Shown here piece after piece: positions 50,888-60,925 of a stretch of 64,000 bases of DNA. The notes under the pieces are model-generated. The model did no database searches, had not been told where the DNA came from, and saw nothing but the letters and a program-made list of their open reading frames with translations. Positions within the stretch are counted from its first letter, which is position 1, and each line of letters begins with the position of its first letter. The translations under genes were made by a program, and so were the position numbers. The DNA comes from Cherax quadricarinatus (taxonomy: Eukaryota; Arthropoda; Malacostraca; Decapoda; Parastacidae): assembly GCF_038502225.1 (NCBI RefSeq), contig NC_091383.1, positions 3,275,235 through 3,339,234 on the forward strand. The letters run 5' to 3'.

Positions 50888-51838
50888 TATGCGTGAGATC
50901 ACAGTGTGGAGTGAAGAACATGCACCACCAGAAATATTATTAAGTTCTTAACACCTCCAAAAAAGCTGAATATGTACATATATTAATTCATCAAAAAATA
51001 GTGCTTTTGATACCTTACTTTCCAGATGCTGCCTCTTTATCTAGAATGTCTGGAAGAGTTGATGTGGTCCTACTAGGCATTGTTAGATGTAAAGGGTTAA
51101 TGTGATCCTACTAGGCATTGCTAGATGTAAATTAGGTTTATTTAATAAAAAACTACTGTACATATAGCTAAAAAGATTACATTCCTATAAATTCTAGTTG
51201 CTGAGTCATGTTGATTTTTAAGTGCGTTGAGAGGGTTACTGTGAGCCTGAATTATGCAGCCAACTCTGTACATTAAAAGGTAGACAGCCATATTATAGCA
51301 TGAACCTGGAAGGTGCTCTAAAGGTCAATGCCCCTGCAGCCTGGGCCATGACCAGGTCTTGCAGTGGATCAGGACCTGGTCAACCAGGCTGTTACTGCCA
51401 TTCATGCATAACCTAACATGTGAACCACACATGTGTGAGGAGGAAGGAGAACCTGCATGAATGTTTGTTTACCTCTGGATGGTTTATCTCTCTTAATATA
51501 CGCAGTTGGCTGCATAATTCAAGCTCACAGTAACCCTCTCCATACACTTAAAAACCAACATGACCCAGCAGCTAGAATTTAAAGGACTGTAATCTTTTTA
51601 GCTGTATACACACTGTAGTTTTTTATTAAATGAACCTATTTACATCTAACAATGCCTAGTAGGGCCTCATCAATCCATTCCACACATTCTTAGATATAGA
51701 AACAATAGCTAGAATGTAAGGTATCAAAAAAATTATTTTTTGATGAATTAAAAAACTTTTTAGCATTTTTGGTGGTGGTGAGAACTTAATCTTATTTTTT
51801 GTGTATGTTCTTCACTCCACATTGTGATTTCACATATA
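50888..51838. mobile_element. Fold-back element with about 370-bp inverted arms
   Basis: The left arm 50888-51265 and right arm about 51480-51838 are imperfect inverse copies: CACAGTGTGGAGTGAAGAAC pairs with GTTCTTCACTCCACATTGTG, GCATTGTTAGATGTAAA with TTTACATCTAACAATGC, and GGGTTACTGTGAGC with GCTCACAGTAACCC. The spacer (51266-51480) carries a decayed LINE A 3' end in minus orientation (GGTCAATGCCCCTGCAGCC, GACCTGGTCAACCAGGCTG). No transposase is present. A fragment related to its right inner arm is at about 56900-57040. Confidence 0.85.
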
Positions 51839-51854
51839 ACACTGAGTCTATTGC

Positions 51855-51925
51855 TTGGAGTTTACCTGGAGAGAGTTCCGTGGGTCAACGCCCCCGCGGC
51901 CCGGTCAATGACCAGGCCTCGCCCC
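51855..51925 (-). mobile_element. LINE A 3'-end fragment
   Basis: GGAGTTTACCTGGAGAGAG, GGGTCAACGCCCCCGCGGCC and GACCAGGCCTC are the last 70 bp of LINE A. The following 200 bp (to about 52120) show no gene. Confidence 0.8.
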
Positions 51926-52119
51926 CAATTTTGGGAGCCTAGCTTCGTCCCACTAACATTTGGCTTAGGGAAGCTGACGGTGGCCCATCTCACCTGTGGG
52001 CTTTCACACGTCACTCGACGGTGACCTTTTTTTCGGCTCGCAAGTCGTACATTATGACGATGGCCTTCATGGGCTCATACGTCGTACCTTGACAGTATAA
52101 TTAATTAGGACACATTGAT

Positions 52120-52250
52120 GCGCTTATTTGGTAGGATGCAGAGCATGCAGAATACTCAACCATTCCTATTTACTGCTAGGTGACAGAGGCAATGGATGTA
52201 AGGAGACTCGCCCAAATGTCTCGCCCTGCCTGGGAGTGTTACCTGTACAA
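52120..52250 (-). mobile_element. Decayed SINE fragment
   Basis: CCTATTTACTGCTAGGTGAC, GGATGTAAGGAGACTCG and AAATGTCTCGCCCTGCC align with the SINE at 4470-4540 in the same orientation with many substitutions. Confidence 0.6.
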
Positions 52251-52254
52251 TATA

Positions 52255-53240
52255 CAGTGGACCCCCGGTTAACGATTTTAATCCGTGCAAGAGGGCTCAT
52301 CGTTATGCGAAATAATCGTTATGCGAATGAATTTTCCCCATAAGAAATAATGGAAATAAAATTAATCCGTGCAAGACGCCCAAAAGTATGAAAAAAATTT
52401 TTTTTTACCACATGAAATGTTAATTTTAATACACACAAACTGAAAAAGGCATGCACAATTACATGACACTTACTTTTATTGAAGATCTGGTGATGATTGA
52501 TGGGATGGGAGGAGGAGAGAGCATTATCTTCTTACTGTTTAGAAGGGGAATCCCCTTCCATTACGACTTGAGGTAGCAAGTCCTTTTCCGGGGTTACTTC
52601 CCTTCTTCTTTTAATGCCACTAGGACCAGCTTGAGAGTCACTGGACCTCTGTCGCACAACAAATCTGTCCATAGAGCTCTGTACCTCCCGTTCCTTTACG
52701 ATTTGTCTAAAATGGGCCACAACATTGTCATTGAAATAGTCACCAGCACGGCTTGCAACAGCTGTGTCAGGGTGATTTTCATCTATAAAGGTTTGCAGTT
52801 CAACCCACTGTGCACACATTTCCTTAATCTTTGAAGTAGGCACAATGGATTCCACAACTGGCATAGGCTTCTCAGGGTTAGCCCCAAACCCTTCAAAATC
52901 TTTCTTAATTTCCATACTAATTCTCACCCTTTTTACCACAGGGTTGGCACTAGAAGCTTTCTTGGGGCCCATGGTCACTTATTTTCCAGAAACAGCACCG
53001 AAAACACTGTAATAATACGAAATATTCCGAGTGTATGCTTGGATGTTACCGCGGAGGCTGGCTGGTAAACAATGGGACGGCCGGCACATGTGAGGCTGGC
53101 TGAGGGCACATTGGACGCGTCTCGGACGAAAATCGGTAAGCGGGTTTTTAATCGGTATGCGCGGCAAAAATTTTGCGATAAAAGTAATCGGTATGCGGAA
53201 AAATTGCTATGTGATGCCATCGTTATGCGGGGGTCCACTG
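52255..53240 (-). mobile_element. Internally deleted Tigger/pogo DNA transposon, 986 bp
   Basis: Termini CAGTGGACCCCCGGTTAACG and inverse CAGTGGACCCCCGCATAACG are flanked by TA duplications (ATATA/TATAG). Subterminal blocks with repeated CGTTATGCGAA / TCGGTATGCGG lie inside each end. A short minus-strand reading frame (52532-52978) keeps the two ends of a Tigger transposase. It may still be mobilised in trans. Confidence 0.85.
52532..52978 (-). pseudogene. Tigger transposase remnant, N- and C-terminal ends fused
   Basis: 148 residues. The N-terminus GPKKASSANPVVKRVRISME and IKKD is the start of the CENP-B-like helix-turn-helix DNA-binding domain of Tigger/pogo transposases. It jumps directly to a C-terminal segment (VAHFRQIVKEREVQSSMDRF) like Tigger C-termini. 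The remaining HTH helices and the DDE catalytic core, several hundred residues, are missing, yet the frame is open, so the deletion was in frame. No catalysis is possible. A DNA-binding or interaction fragment cannot be excluded, but the binding domain is mostly lost. Confidence 0.75.
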
Positions 53241-53780
53241 TATAGGAGTCTACTGTGTGTATATAACATAGGTGTGGGTAATGGTAACTATATTATTATT
53301 ATAATCATAACTAAGCACTAAACCCATAAAAGTTCTACAGCGCAGTATGGTAAATATATGCATTTCATTAATGGCATATACATCGTTAGTTAATACCGAA
53401 TGCACAAACACCCACACATTGCTTTTATATTTGTACACCTGATGACATGAATTCTTAGTTTGTGAATATTTCATTGTACACACACATACACATATGTGTC
53501 TCTCAATGTATATACACTAGAGGTTTGTATTTTTCATTACATATACACTGAGAAGTGTGTAACAGTGTACATGTATATTCACCGAGTGGTGTGCATCACT
53601 ACATATACAGTACACAAAATTGTGTATATGTTTGTGTATGTAAAAATACCACAGTGAAAATAGGAAACAAAAATTTAGATGATAGATATACTTTAAGATG
53701 ATCAAGAATGTAAATAGGTTTGGTGTTTGTGAATGAACAATTTGTTCAATTCAAGACATTAAGGTGAAAATAAGGATAGT
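53241..53780. other. AT-rich spacer, no gene seen
   Basis: Scattered TACACA/TGTGTA-rich text (53450-53640) without a regular tandem unit. No coding sequence is supported. Confidence 0.4.
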
Positions 53781-55490
53781 TCCTAGAGTTTACCTGGAGA
53801 GAGTTATGGGGGTCAATGCCCCCGTGGCCCGGTCTGTGACCAGGCCTCCTGGTGGATCAAAGCCTGATTAACCAGGCTGTTACTGCTGGCTGCACACAAT
53901 CAAACGTATGAGCCACAGCCCAGCTGGTCAGGTACCAACTTTAGGTGCTTGTCCAGTGCCAGCTTGAAGACTGCCAGGGGTCTGTTGGTAATCCCCCTTA
54001 TGTATGCTGGGAGGCAGTTGAACAGTCTCGGGCCCCTGACACTTATTGTATGGTCTCTTAATGTGCTAGTGACACCCCTGCTTTTCATTTGGGGGATGTT
54101 GCATCGTCTGCCGAGTCTTTTGCTTTCGTTGTGAGTGATTTTCATTTGCAAGTTCGGTACTAGTCCCTCTAGGATTTTCCAGGTGTATATAATCGTGTAT
54201 CTCTCCCTCCTGCGTTCCAGGGAGTACAGGTTCAGGAACTTCAAGAGCTCCCAGTAATTGAGGTGTTTTATCTCCGTTATGCGCGCCGTGAAGGTTCTCT
54301 GTACATTTTCTAGGTCAGCAATTTCACCTGCCTTGAAAGGTGGTGTTAGTGTGCAGCAATATTCCAGCCTAGATAGAACAAGTGACCTGAAGAGTGTCAT
54401 CATGGGCTTGGCATCCCTAGTTTTGAAGGTTCTCATTATCCATCCTGTCATTTTTCTAACAGATGCGATTGATACAATGTTATGGCCCTTGAAGGCGAGA
54501 TCCTCCGACACGATCACTCCCAGGTCTTTGACGTTGGTTTTTCGCTCTATTTTAAGGAATTGGTTTTGTACTCTAATGAAGTTTTAATTTCCTCATGTTT
54601 ACCATATCTGAGTAATTGAAATTTCTCATCATTGAACTTCATATTGTTTTCTGCAGCCCACTGAAAGATTTGGTTGATGTCCACCTGGAGCCTTGCAGTG
54701 TCTGCAATGGAAGACACTGTCATGCAGATTCGGGTGTCATCTGCAAAGGATAACACGGTGATGTGGCTGACATCCTTGTCTATGTCAGATATGAGGATGA
54801 GGAACAAGATGGGAGCGAGTACTGTGCCTTGTGGAACAGAGCTTTTCACCGTAGCTGCCTCAGACTTTACTCTGTTGACTACTACTTTGTGTTCTGTTTG
54901 TGAGGAAATTATAGATCCATCTACCAACTTTTCCTGTTATTCCTTTAGCACGCATTTTGTGCGCTATTACGCCATGGTCACACTTGTCGAAGGCTTTTGC
55001 AAAGTCTGTGTATATTACATCCGCATTCTTTTTGTCTTCTAGTGCATTTAGGACCTTGTCGTAGTGATCCAATAGTTCAGACAGACAGGAGCGACCTGTT
55101 CTAAAACCATGTTGCCCTCCCTGGGTTGTGTAATTGATGGGTATCTAGATGGGTGGTGATCTTGCTTCTTAGGACCCTTTCAAAGACTTTTATTATATTG
55201 GATGTTAGTGCTATCGGTCTGTAGTTCTTTGCTATTGCTTTACTGCCCCCTTTTTGGAGTGGGGCTATGTCTGTTGTTTTTAGTAACTGTGGGATGACCC
55301 CTGTGTCCATGCTCCCCCTCCATAGGATGGTAAAGGCTCGTGATAGGGGTTTCTTGCAGTTCTTGATGAGCACAGAGTTCCATGAGTCTGGCCTTGGGGC
55401 ATAGTGCATGGGCATGTCATTTATCGCCTGTTCGAAGTCATTTGGCATCAGGTAATATCAGATAGGCTTGGGTTAACCAGATTCTGTAAT
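53781..55490 (-). pseudogene. LINE family A, 3' half, frameshifted
   Basis: Minus-strand RT text in pieces: DFEQAINDMPMHYAPRPDSW and RPIALTSNIIKVFERVLRSK (55100-55450), TDFAKAFDKCDHGV (54860-55072), SSVPQGTVLAPILFL with FADD (54547-54927), and the C-terminal domain (53900-54517). At least three frame breaks are seen. The 3' end is the normal GAGTTTACCTGGAGAGAG. It is more diverged from the 25.6-kb copy than the 60.9-kb copy is. Confidence 0.87.
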
Positions 55491-55689
55491 TCAGATCAAA
55501 ACCTACTTAAAAGAATGTTAGAAGGTCAATACAACTAAGCAAGACAGGAAAGTGTTTTGACTGAACAGAGAATAAAGAAAGATGCCTCAGTTAGCACTCC
55601 TGATAAGGGAGACAGCCCTATGATACTGCTAGCACTGGTGTATGGTGGTTATTATTACAGAGTGTACACTCTCTACCATGCTGAACCTA
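55491..55689. other. Spacer, no gene seen
   Basis: About 200 bp of ordinary sequence between the LINE A copy and the 49-bp minisatellite. Confidence 0.4.
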
Positions 55690-56535
55690 CTACATGAGGG
55701 CCATGCTTATACAGCATGTTAGGTTCTGGGCTACTGCTGTACAGGAGGGCCCTGCTTATACAGCAGGTTAGGTTCCAGGCTACTATTGTATAGGAGGGCC
55801 CTGCTTATACAGCAGGTTAGGCTCTGGGCTACTGCTGTACAGAAGGGCCCTGCTTATACAGCAGGTTAGGTTCCAGGCTACTGCTGTACAGGAGGGTCTT
55901 GCTTATACAAGAGGTTAGGTTTCAGGCTACTGCTGTACAGGAAGGCCCTGCTTATACAGCAGGTTAGGTTCTGGGCTACTGCTGTACAGGAGGGTCCTGC
56001 TTATACAGCAGGTTAGGTTCCAGGCTGCTGCTGTACAGGAGGGCCCTGCTTATACAGCAGGTTAGGTTCCAGGCTGCAGCTGTACAGGAGGGTCCTGCTT
56101 ATACAAGAGGTTAGGTTCCAGGCTACTGCTGTACAGCAGGTTAGGTTCTGGGCTACTGCTGTACAGGAGAGCCCTGCTTATACAGCATTTTAGGTTCCAG
56201 GCTACTGCTGTACAGGAAGGCCCTGCTTATACAGCAGGTTAGGATCCAGGCTGCTGCTGTAAAGTGAATCGCAGCCTTTTTTAACTTTCAAATGTATATA
56301 TAAACCCGATAACATGTTTACACTATCATATACTAAATTAGCAATAGAAATAGGCTTAAAAAATGCTTATACAGTAAACACATTACTTTAAAATATTTTC
56401 ATCCTTAGTATAGATTGAGTGGTGAAAACGTTTATTGTACAAAGTCTGAATACGTGAAGAATGGCTATAATTAAATACTGCTGTATTAGCGAAACACTAT
56501 AAAGAGAAGTGCTGTAAAGCAGGGTCTTCCTGTAC
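55690..56535. repeat. 49-bp minisatellite built from one end of a TIR element
   Basis: About 12 copies (to 56265) of a 49-bp unit, CAGGAGGGCCCTGCTTATAC plus AGCAGGTTAGGTTCCAGGCT and ACTGCTGTA. About 250 bp further, 56505-56533 reads GAAGTGCTGTAAAGCAGGGT followed by CTTCCTGTA, the inverse of the unit's TACAGGAAGGCCCTGCTT...CAGCA. So the array and the downstream segment look like an inverted-repeat element whose left terminus has been tandemly amplified. Confidence 0.8.
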
Positions 56536-56568
56536 TCTGGTGTAAGTATTACAATAACTGACATAATA

Positions 56569-56771
56569 CAGTGGACCCCCACTTTACGATCAGCTCCCAA
56601 TGCGACCAATTATGTAAGTGTATTTATGTAAGTGCATTTGTACGTGTATGTTTGGGGGTCTGAAATGGACTAATCTAATTCGCAATATTCCTTATGGGAA
56701 CAAATTCGTTCAGTAATGGCACCTGAACATACTTCTGGAATGAAATAACATCGTAAACCGGGGGTCCACTG
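56569..56771. mobile_element. 203-bp pogo/Tigger-type MITE
   Basis: Termini CAGTGGACCCCCACTTTACG and inverse CAGTGGACCCCCGGTTTACG, TA on both sides. It matches the MITE at 50212-50414 over its length (shared ATGTTTGGGGGTCTGAAATG). It has the same length of 203 bp, implying a recent common source. Confidence 0.88.
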
Positions 56772-56899
56772 TATTTCCTAACAGGGGACAAAAAAATTAT
56801 GATCCATGATTATTAGTGAACTTAACATTTCTAATGAATTTCTCATGTTTGGTGGGTGTGCAGCACTCGCCTAGCACACCCAGAATATACACCCCTGCT

Positions 56900-57045
56900 G
56901 TAAACCAGTGTGTGAGATGGAAGGAGAGTCTACATAAGAATGCTAGTTTACTTCTGTATTGTTTATCTGTTTTAATATGCACAGTTGGCAGCATTTTTCA
57001 GGATCACAGTAACTCTCTCCACTCACTTTAAAAATTATGATTTAT
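56900..57045. mobile_element. Fragment related to the fold-back element
   Basis: GTGTGAGATGGAAGGAGAGT, TTTAATATGCACAGTTGGCA and CACAGTAACTCTCTCCACTC match 51430-51555 of the fold-back element with moderate divergence. Confidence 0.6.
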
Positions 57046-57059
57046 GTATGTATATATTT

Positions 57060-57235
57060 AAAGGGGTGCACCAATAAGCCAGCAGAAGGCATCAGTCAGA
57101 TGACCAAAAGCTCCAGCTGTGGGTCATCATATGACTAAGACCTGCATCAGGAAACAGTTGTCCTGTTTCCTGACAAACCTTACCTTACCTAACCTAACCT
57201 AACCTAACCCAACCTAACATAAGCTAACCTAAGAA
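57060..57235 (-). repeat. Dispersed repeat with CCTAA run
   Basis: Minus-strand relative of 5325-5485 (GGAAACAGTTGTCCTGTTTC, GTCATCATATGACTAAGACC). It is joined at 57180-57235 to a degenerate CCTAA run, which is also the 3' end of the adjacent LINE D fragment. Confidence 0.7.
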
Positions 57236-57770
57236 AGAACACTGCAGCAGGCCTACTGGCCCACACGAGGCAGGTCCAAGTTGCCTCCCGGCTTAAATCA
57301 ATGACCCACCTAGTCAAGTCAGGTCACATCCACTTAAGGAAGGAGCACAGCATCAGACCTATTAGCACAAGCTAGTCAGGTCCAGCTCACACCCACCCGC
57401 ACTCACTCATATATTTATCCAACCTATTTTTAAAACTATGTAACGTCTTAGCGTCTATGACTACTCGGGAGTTTGTTTGGCTCGTCCACAACTCTATTAC
57501 CACACCAGTGTTTTCCTATATCCTTCCTGAATCTGAATTTTTCCAACTTAAAACCATTGCTGCGAGTCCTGTATAAGCTAGATATTTTTAGCATGCTGTG
57601 TATGTTACCTTTATTTATTCCTGTTTTCCATTAATACACCTCAATCATATCCCCCCTAATTCTATGCCTTTTTAGAGAGTGCAGATTCAGGGCCTCGGTC
57701 TATCCTCATAGGGTAGAGATTCTGATACATGGGATCAAGTTTGTCATCCTCCTTTGTATGTTTTGCAGTG
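57236..57770 (-). pseudogene. CR1-type LINE family D, 3' fragment
   Basis: The minus strand encodes scattered CR1 C-terminal text: LHSLKRHRIRGDMIEVY, NGFKLEKFRFRKDIGKHWCG and NRVVDEPNKLPS, then a 3' UTR (GGCCAGTAGGCCTGCTGCAG, GTTCTTTCTTAGGTTAG) running into the TTAGG-like repeats. Stops interrupt the frame. Confidence 0.8.
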
Positions 57771-58004
57771 CATGTATATCCATTGTTAGCCAAGAAGAGT
57801 ACCCAGAAGGAGAATGTAGAATATAACTTTGGTATAACTGTGTCTAGCATTAGGAATAATATTAGGAGAGAAGTAAATAATGAAAATGATTATAGGAATA
57901 CAGTTAGAAGCCTGAGTAGATCTATAACCCACTATGATAACATGAACGTAGATAAGTATGTTTATGTAGCAACTTGCAATGTGAACACTGACTGATGTTG
58001 TAGT
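57771..58004. other. Spacer with an unsupported short frame
   Basis: An 88-codon open frame crosses this part but has no recognisable domain, and its left portion is antisense to LINE D, so no gene is called. Confidence 0.4.
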
Positions 58005-58125
58005 GGCCAGGCTTAGGCTTGGTTACAAGTACTGACTGATGTTGTAGTGGCCAGGCTTAGGCTTGGTTACAAGTACTGACTGATGTTGTAGTGGCCAGAC
58101 TTAGGCTTGGTTACAAGTACTTCTG
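58005..58125. repeat. 44-bp tandem repeat, about 2.7 copies
   Basis: The unit is ACTGACTGATGTTGTAGTGG plus CCAGGCTTAGGCTTGGTTAC and AAGT. A young, short array. Confidence 0.9.
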
Positions 58126-58171
58126 GCAGTTTGGGAGACACACAGATGATGATCAAACTAAATGTAAATTA

Positions 58172-58475
58172 TGTGATAAGATAAGATAAGATTTCGTTCG
58201 GATTTTTAACCCCGGAGGGTTAGCCACCCAGGATAACCCAAGAAAGTCAGTGCGTCATCGAGGACTGTCTAACTTATTTCCATTGGGGTCCTTAATCTTG
58301 TCCCCCAGGATGCGACCCACACCAGTCGACTAACACCCAGGTACCTATTTGCTGCTAGGTGAACAGGACAACAGGTGTAAGGAAACGTGTCGAAATATTT
58401 CCACCCGCCGGGAATCGAACCCGGGCCCTCCGTGTGTGAAGCAGGAGCTTTAGCCACCAGGCCACCGGGCCACCA
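58172..58475 (-). mobile_element. tRNA-derived SINE, nearly complete copy
   Basis: Minus-strand SINE with box B GGTTCGATTCC (complement of 58411-58421), one 32-bp segment, and a GATAAGATAAG tail at 58176. It is almost identical to 4302-4606 (one clear difference is CAGTCGAC against CAGTCCAC), indicating recent spread. Confidence 0.88.
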
Positions 58476-58850
58476 GGCATATAGTCACTGTCTTGAACAC
58501 TATTTGCTTAATTGTCCACTTACTGAAGAATACAGAGACAGACAGTATAATAACCTATGACATGTCAAGATATCAGAGGAAGGATCTCAGAGAACAAATC
58601 AACACAATAGAAATATTAATTAATATTTATATGCAACACTCTTGTGTAGGGGTTATTCAGCTCGATCCTCCATCCACTAATAGCAAGACGTACATTATCA
58701 AGACGTACATTATCAGCGCCAGGCTGTAGATCTTATTAATGAAAATAAGATACCAGATATACTAAGCAAATTTCCTAAATTTGCTTGTAACAGATAAGTG
58801 AACTATAGATATGTAGACATAAATCCATATCTATTCCTGTTAACCCTTTG
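58476..58850. other. Spacer, no gene seen
   Basis: AT-rich sequence with short frames only. A small direct repeat (AAGACGTACATTATC twice, 58685-58715) is present. Confidence 0.4.
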
Positions 58851-59270
58851 GGGCCTAGTTCCTAGGCCTTTTATGTATCCATATGCTCTCGTGCTACCGT
58901 CCACAAGATGGATATGGGGTGCACAATAAACTAGCCACTTCGGTGACAAAATCTAATCTAAAAATATCCATTCTATAATACGATGACCAAAACTGAGCAG
59001 CATAATCTAAATGAGGCCTAACCAAAGATATATAGAGCTGAAGAACAACCTGAGGACTTCTATTATTTATGCTCCTTGATATGAAGCCAAGAATTCTGTT
59101 AGCTTTATTGCGAACACTTATGCACTGTTGTTTTGGTTTTAGATTACTGCTAACCAGAACTCCTAAATCCTTTTTGCAATCAGTAATATTAAGATCTACA
59201 TTATTTAGTTTATATGTGGCATGGTTATTTTCTTGTCCAATGTTTAGAACTTTGCATTCGTCAATATTAA

Positions 59271-60099
59271 CCCTTTAAGTGTCTGTGCTGTGGATCTATG
59301 GCTTTATATTGAGGGTTCAAACCGTAGATTTACGCCATGAGCTCAGCTCACTCTGATAAGCTGTGAGTGGTAAATTTTGGCCTTGATATGAGAGAATACA
59401 TCTATGTGGTATGTGTGCACCACATAAAACAAATCCTGCAGCACATAGTGCATAATGAGAGAAAAAAAAACTGAGACCGTAATTTTCGATTAAAACAGCG
59501 ACTTTGCAGTGTTTTTCGTATGTTTTTATAGTTGTATTTGCAATTTCTTGGTCTCATTTGATAAATGGAAGATATATTACAGAAAGAGAGATGATTTTGA
59601 TTGGTTATAGTTTTGGAAATGGCTTGAAACTGAGCTCAAAGTAGCGGAAATGTTAAATTTTTGCCGATGTTCAAGAGTAAACAAATGACCTCACACGTCT
59701 AATACACACCAGCTGGTGGGCCTAATATATGTTCACAAATGTGTTGATATTATTTATACAACTATTACAAATTGCATAACAGTAAATCTTTTATTTTTTG
59801 GTTTGAATAAAAATTCATTGTGAATAAAAAATTAAAATGGAATTAATTTGTAAAGCCTGAAAACATAACTAATGAACAGAGGAAATGTTAGTTTAGTGCC
59901 AGGAATGCCTACATTGTTTACTCTGGACCCTATTTTGAAATTGGAATATTTTTGAACTTTGAATTAAATTGGCCAAATTATAAATTTCCGATCACAAAGA
60001 TTTTCTACCATTTCATAAGAAAAAATAACAAAATTATATTTTGAAAATTCTTGGACACTGATGTACACTTCGAAATTTGGCCTCTGGACCCTGAAAGGG
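59271..60099. mobile_element. piggyBac-type non-autonomous element, 829 bp
   Basis: It starts CCCTTTAAGTGTCTG and ends inversely CCCTTTCAGGGTCCAG. It is flanked by TTAA on the left (59267-59270) and TTGA on the right (60100-60103, one change from TTAA). TTAA targets and CCCTTT-type ends are characteristic of piggyBac elements. It splits the LINE D codons EKWQMRFN / IDECKVLN exactly at a TTTAAT site. No transposase frame is seen. Confidence 0.78.
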
Positions 60100-60442
60100 T
60101 TGAACCGCATCTGCCACTTCTCCAACCACTGCATCAGTCTATTCAAATGTTCCTGTAGTGCTCTAATGTCCTCATTAGAATGAATTAGGCGACCTATTTT
60201 GGTGTCATCAGCAAACTTGCTTATGTCACTATTTAGTCTCTCATCTATGTCATTTATATAAATTTTGAACAACAAAGGGCTCAACACTGACCCCTGTGGA
60301 ACACCACTCATGATGTGCCTCCACTCTGATTTCTCCCCATTGATGCAAACTCTGCTGCCTATCTGTCAACCATGCCTCAACTCAGGAAAAAATTTCTCCT
60401 CTTATACTGTGTGCCTTAATTTTCCTCAATAGCCTCTGATGT

Positions 60443-60548
60443 TGAAGACTGAGACACTTACGCACCATATGGGAATCTTATAAAGATTCCCATATGGTGC
60501 ATAAGTGTCTCAATCTTCAACTTGTCGGTTTTCAAAACCATTCATCAC
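60443..60548. mobile_element. Small Penelope/retrozyme-like hairpin insertion with 12-bp duplication
   Basis: Flanked by AGCCTCTGATGT on both sides (60431-60442 and 60549-60560). The insert is head-to-head: GAGACACTTACGCACCATAT with GGGAATCTT, then AAGATTCCC with ATATGGTGCATAAGTGTCTC, so about 37 bp fold back on themselves. The right half continues into CAACTTGTCGGTTTTCAAAA and CATTCATCAC, the same end as the hammerhead-bearing insert at 13733-14078. Confidence 0.8.
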
Positions 60549-60815
60549 AGCCTCTGATGTGGAACTCAGCTTTACTGAAGTCTATATACACAATATCATG
60601 TTCATTACCATGATCTACCTCCTCAAATACTTTGGTGAAAAAAGTTAGTAAATTCGTAAGACAGGAACACCCCTTTGAAAAACCGTGCTGAGATTCATTA
60701 ATCAGTTTATGCCTTTCAAGATGGCTACAAATTACCTTGACAGTTATTGATTCCATAAATTTTCCCACTATGGAGGTAAGGCTTTGAGATTGTGATAACA
60801 CAAAAGAATGTACAT

Positions 60816-60925
60816 GGCCTCAGTAGTTAGTTGACATGGCATAACTCCTAGGCTGTCCGTCATGTACTAGTAAGTTATGGTGTTCAACATCCCTGGATGT
60901 ATTAGTATGTATAATTCATAGTTTA
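60816..60925. other. Short spacer
   Basis: About 110 bp between LINE D and LINE A; nothing recognised. Confidence 0.4.

Larger units (their letters stand above)
58851..60815 (-). pseudogene. CR1-type LINE family D, interrupted by two insertions
   Basis: Minus-strand pieces in order from 60815: RT start (SLTSIVGKFMESITVKVICS, SQHGFSKGCSCLTNLL, DIVYIDFSKA), a gap filled by a Penelope fragment, HQRLLRKIKAH, SGVPQGSVLSPLLFKIYIND, FADDTKIGRLIHS, LMQWLEKWQMRF, then a gap filled by a piggyBac-type element, IDECKVLNIGQ, DLGVLVSSNLKP, RNKANRILGFISRSINNRSP and LVRPHLDYAAQFW. Removing the insertions leaves a recognisable CR1 RT with a few stops and shifts. The 3' side (58855-58925) has CTACCGTCCACAAGATGG, related to the 29-bp minisatellite at 6028. 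Confidence 0.85.

Noticed and set aside
57729..57995. 88-codon frame as a small gene
   Set aside because: No domain, no splice or promoter support, and its first part is antisense to LINE D.
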